Assembly: GCA_002358955.1 (NCBI GenBank)
Contig: DEPV01000109.1
Location: forward strand, 1 to 7,770
Reading direction: 5' to 3'
Length of the DNA: 7,770 nt
DNA from: Erysipelothrix sp. UBA3383
Lineage (GTDB): Bacteria > Bacillota_I > Bacilli_A > Erysipelotrichales > Erysipelotrichaceae
The translations under genes and the position numbers were made by a program. The notes below the pieces were generated by a model. The model saw only the letters and a program-made list of their open reading frames with translations. It was not told the origin of the DNA and did no database searches. The first letter of the stretch is position 1, and the number at the start of each line of letters is the position of its first letter. Shown here in pieces: positions 6,418 through 7,770 of this stretch.

Positions 6418-7050
6418 ATTAAAGATATTATTCAATATTATTTAAGCAATGGGTCTATGGTACTGCAGCAATTTTTAAGACACTTCTTAATTAGTGCTTA
6501 TGGGGTCTTATTTGCAGCGATCATATTCATACCTTTAGGGTTTTATGTGTCACGTAGGAAGAAGTTGGGTGGTGCACTGATTCAACTTGCTAATATTCTT
6601 CAAACAGTACCTTCATTAGCAATGATTTCATTGCTGATGATTGTCATGGGTATTGGTCCTAATACCGTGATTGCCTGTGTGTTTATTTATTCAATACTTC
6701 CGATTCTAAAGAATACTTATACAGCAGTTTTAAATGTTGATGAGAACTTATTGGATGTTGCTAAGGGTATGGGAATGACACCTTTACAGATTTGGTATAA
6801 GGTAGAACTCCCTTTATCCCTATCCATCATCTTTGGTGGACTTCGTAATGCTTTAGTACTTGCAATTGGTATTACAGCCATCGGTACCTTCATTGGTGCA
6901 GGGGGCCTTGGTGACATCATAGCGCGTGGTATTAATGTGAGTCATGGAAGTGCCATCATATGGGCAGGAACCCTTCCTACAGCCCTTATGGCGGTAGGTG
7001 TGGACATACTACTAGCTCAACTTGAGAAACGATTTGCTTATACACAATAA
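6412..7050 (+). CDS. opuCD: Compatible-solute ABC transporter permease (OpuCD)
   Basis: Second membrane subunit of the OpuC importer, forming a heterodimer with OpuCB. The 212-residue protein shows hydrophobic segments near 26-45, 57-80, 85-103, 137-160 and 180-202. The EAA loop DVAKGMGMTPLQ...LP at 115-134 is the ATPase docking site. ILQTVPSLAM (62-71) and IGAGGLGDII (161-170) match the same blocks of OpuCB, which supports origin of the two permeases by duplication, as is general in this family. The start overlaps the opuCC stop by 4 bases (ATGA); the second ATG at 6415 has better ribosome-site spacing. It is the last gene of the operon, followed at once by a terminator. Confidence 0.94.
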   Translation: MMIKDIIQYYLSNGSMVLQQFLRHFLISAYGVLFAAIIFIPLGFYVSRRKKLGGALIQLANILQTVPSLAMISLLMIVMGIGPNTVIACVFIYSILPILKNTYTAVLNVDENLLDVAKGMGMTPLQIWYKVELPLSLSIIFGGLRNALVLAIGITAIGTFIGAGGLGDIIARGINVSHGSAIIWAGTLPTALMAVGVDILLAQLEKRFAYTQ

Positions 7051-7074
7051 AAGACAGGCCTGAGCCTGTCTTTT
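7049..7074. terminator. Terminator between convergent opuCD and PTS IID genes, probably bidirectional
   Basis: AAAAGACAGGC (7049-7059) and GCCTGTCTTTT (7064-7074) form a perfect 11-bp stem around a four-base loop. On the plus strand the tail is TTTTGGTTTT; on the minus strand it is TTTTATTGT. It starts inside the last bases of opuCD's stop codon and lies 36 bp past the stop of the minus-strand gene, so it can serve both transcripts. Confidence 0.9.
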
Positions 7075-7110
7075 GGTTTTATATGGTATTTCTAGGAAGG
7101 GGTAAAACAA

Positions 7111-7770
7111 TTAGTCTTTATCGACGATAGCATTTCCTTTATCATCTGTAAGATCTTCTTTAAGGTTACCATCATCATCGTAGTCACTTGCATCACGGTA
7201 TTCATACCAGTTGATGAGTGGGTTATATCCACCACGGATTGATAGTTCTGTGTCAGGGTTATTTGCACCAGCATCACCTGCCCAGATACCTAGAGCTGTA
7301 CCACCAATACCAATGACTAGTAATAGTAGGATCGCTTTTGTAGGAGTCCAGTTATGTTTCTTGAAGAAGTAGAATAGCATTAGTGTTAGTGCTAATGGAA
7401 TTAATTGAGGTAAGATACCATCAAAGATTCCTTGTAAGTTGATGATTGAACCAACACCTTTACCGTTAGCAAATGATACACGTAGTGATGTAGCACCGTA
7501 GTTTGAAACTAAAGCACCAACAATAAATACCCCAAGGATACTTGCTGAACGTGTGAACTCACGAGCATATTTAGTTAAAGCACCAATTGCGTTTGTTCCA
7601 AGACTGTATGACCAGTTCATTAACCAATAACGAATTGCAAACTGCGCTGCGTTAAAGATTACTAGGAACAGAATAGGTCCTGCCCATGACTTATCAATCG
7701 CCATGTTAGCTGTAATACCAGCTACGATAGGAACTAATGTAAACCAGAATAGAGCATCACCAATACCACC
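7111..7770 (-). CDS. PTS mannose/fructose/sorbose/N-acetylgalactosamine family IID component (5' truncated by window edge)
   Basis: Membrane subunit that, with IIC, moves a sugar across the membrane while IIA/IIB phosphorylate it. The frame is open to the window edge: 22 residues (GGIGDALFWFTLVPIVAGIT...) precede the Met at 7702-7704, so that Met is internal; 219 residues are visible out of a usual 270-300 or so. GGIGDALFW, the EFTRSASILGVFIVGALVS block and the final hydrophobic span AILLLLVIGIGGTALGIWAG are characteristic of IID. After that span, where most members end, there are about 54 more residues, very acidic near the end (DASDYDDDGNLKED and onward). The gene converges on opuCD. Other PTS genes would lie beyond the right edge. 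The sugar cannot be assigned; an AgaD-like role would fit with gatZ nearby but is not shown. Confidence 0.92.
   Translation of the reverse strand, partial: GGIGDALFWFTLVPIVAGITANMAIDKSWAGPILFLVIFNAAQFAIRYWLMNWSYSLGTNAIGALTKYAREFTRSASILGVFIVGALVSNYGATSLRVSFANGKGVGSIINLQGIFDGILPQLIPLALTLMLFYFFKKHNWTPTKAILLLLVIGIGGTALGIWAGDAGANNPDTELSIRGGYNPLINWYEYRDASDYDDDGNLKEDLTDDKGNAIVDKD

Overview
The window is an ordinary-looking chromosomal segment of a low-GC Gram-positive bacterium (Bacillota). The evidence is AT-rich DNA, strong AGGAGG-type ribosome sites, extended -10 promoters, short U-tailed terminators, and a four-gene OpuC-type compatible-solute transporter with a lipoprotein binding component. 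The protein sequences look like Lactobacillales or Erysipelotrichales relatives, but I cannot fix the genus by reading. No rRNA, tRNA, CRISPR array, insertion sequence or phage gene is visible.

Layout. (1) Positions 2-1878 hold the 3' part of an FtsX/MacB-type ABC permease gene (5' end cut by the window edge), followed by its 216-residue ATPase gene and a clear terminator. (2) Positions 2052-3447 hold a self-contained unit: extended -10 promoter, a gatZ/kbaZ gene (non-catalytic subunit of class II tagatose-1,6-bisphosphate aldolase) and a terminator. The catalytic partner GatY/KbaY is not in the window. (3) Positions 3504-7074 hold a promoter, a leader of about 85 nt with a 15-bp inverted repeat, then opuCA-opuCB-opuCC-opuCD (ATPase with two CBS domains, permease, lipoprotein fused to nothing else, permease). 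All three junctions overlap, and a perfect 11-bp terminator hairpin follows. (4) Positions 7111-7770, on the minus strand, hold the 3' part of a mannose-family PTS IID gene. It converges on opuCD and probably shares that terminator.

How the genes fit together. The opuC genes make one complete osmoprotectant importer: OpuCC captures glycine betaine, carnitine or choline outside, OpuCB and OpuCD form the channel, and OpuCA drives it and probably senses cell state through its CBS pair. The gatZ product and the PTS IID protein could both serve amino-sugar or galactitol/tagatose metabolism, but they lie on opposite strands with the opuC operon between them, so that link is only a suggestion. The permease/ATPase pair at the left is an exporter-type module of unknown substrate.

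I did not find a convincing undescribed system. The points most worth a second look are the paired GTATNNATAC elements forming an inverted repeat in the opuC leader, the acidic calcium-loop-like tail on the PTS IID protein, and the stand-alone, separately promoted gatZ.
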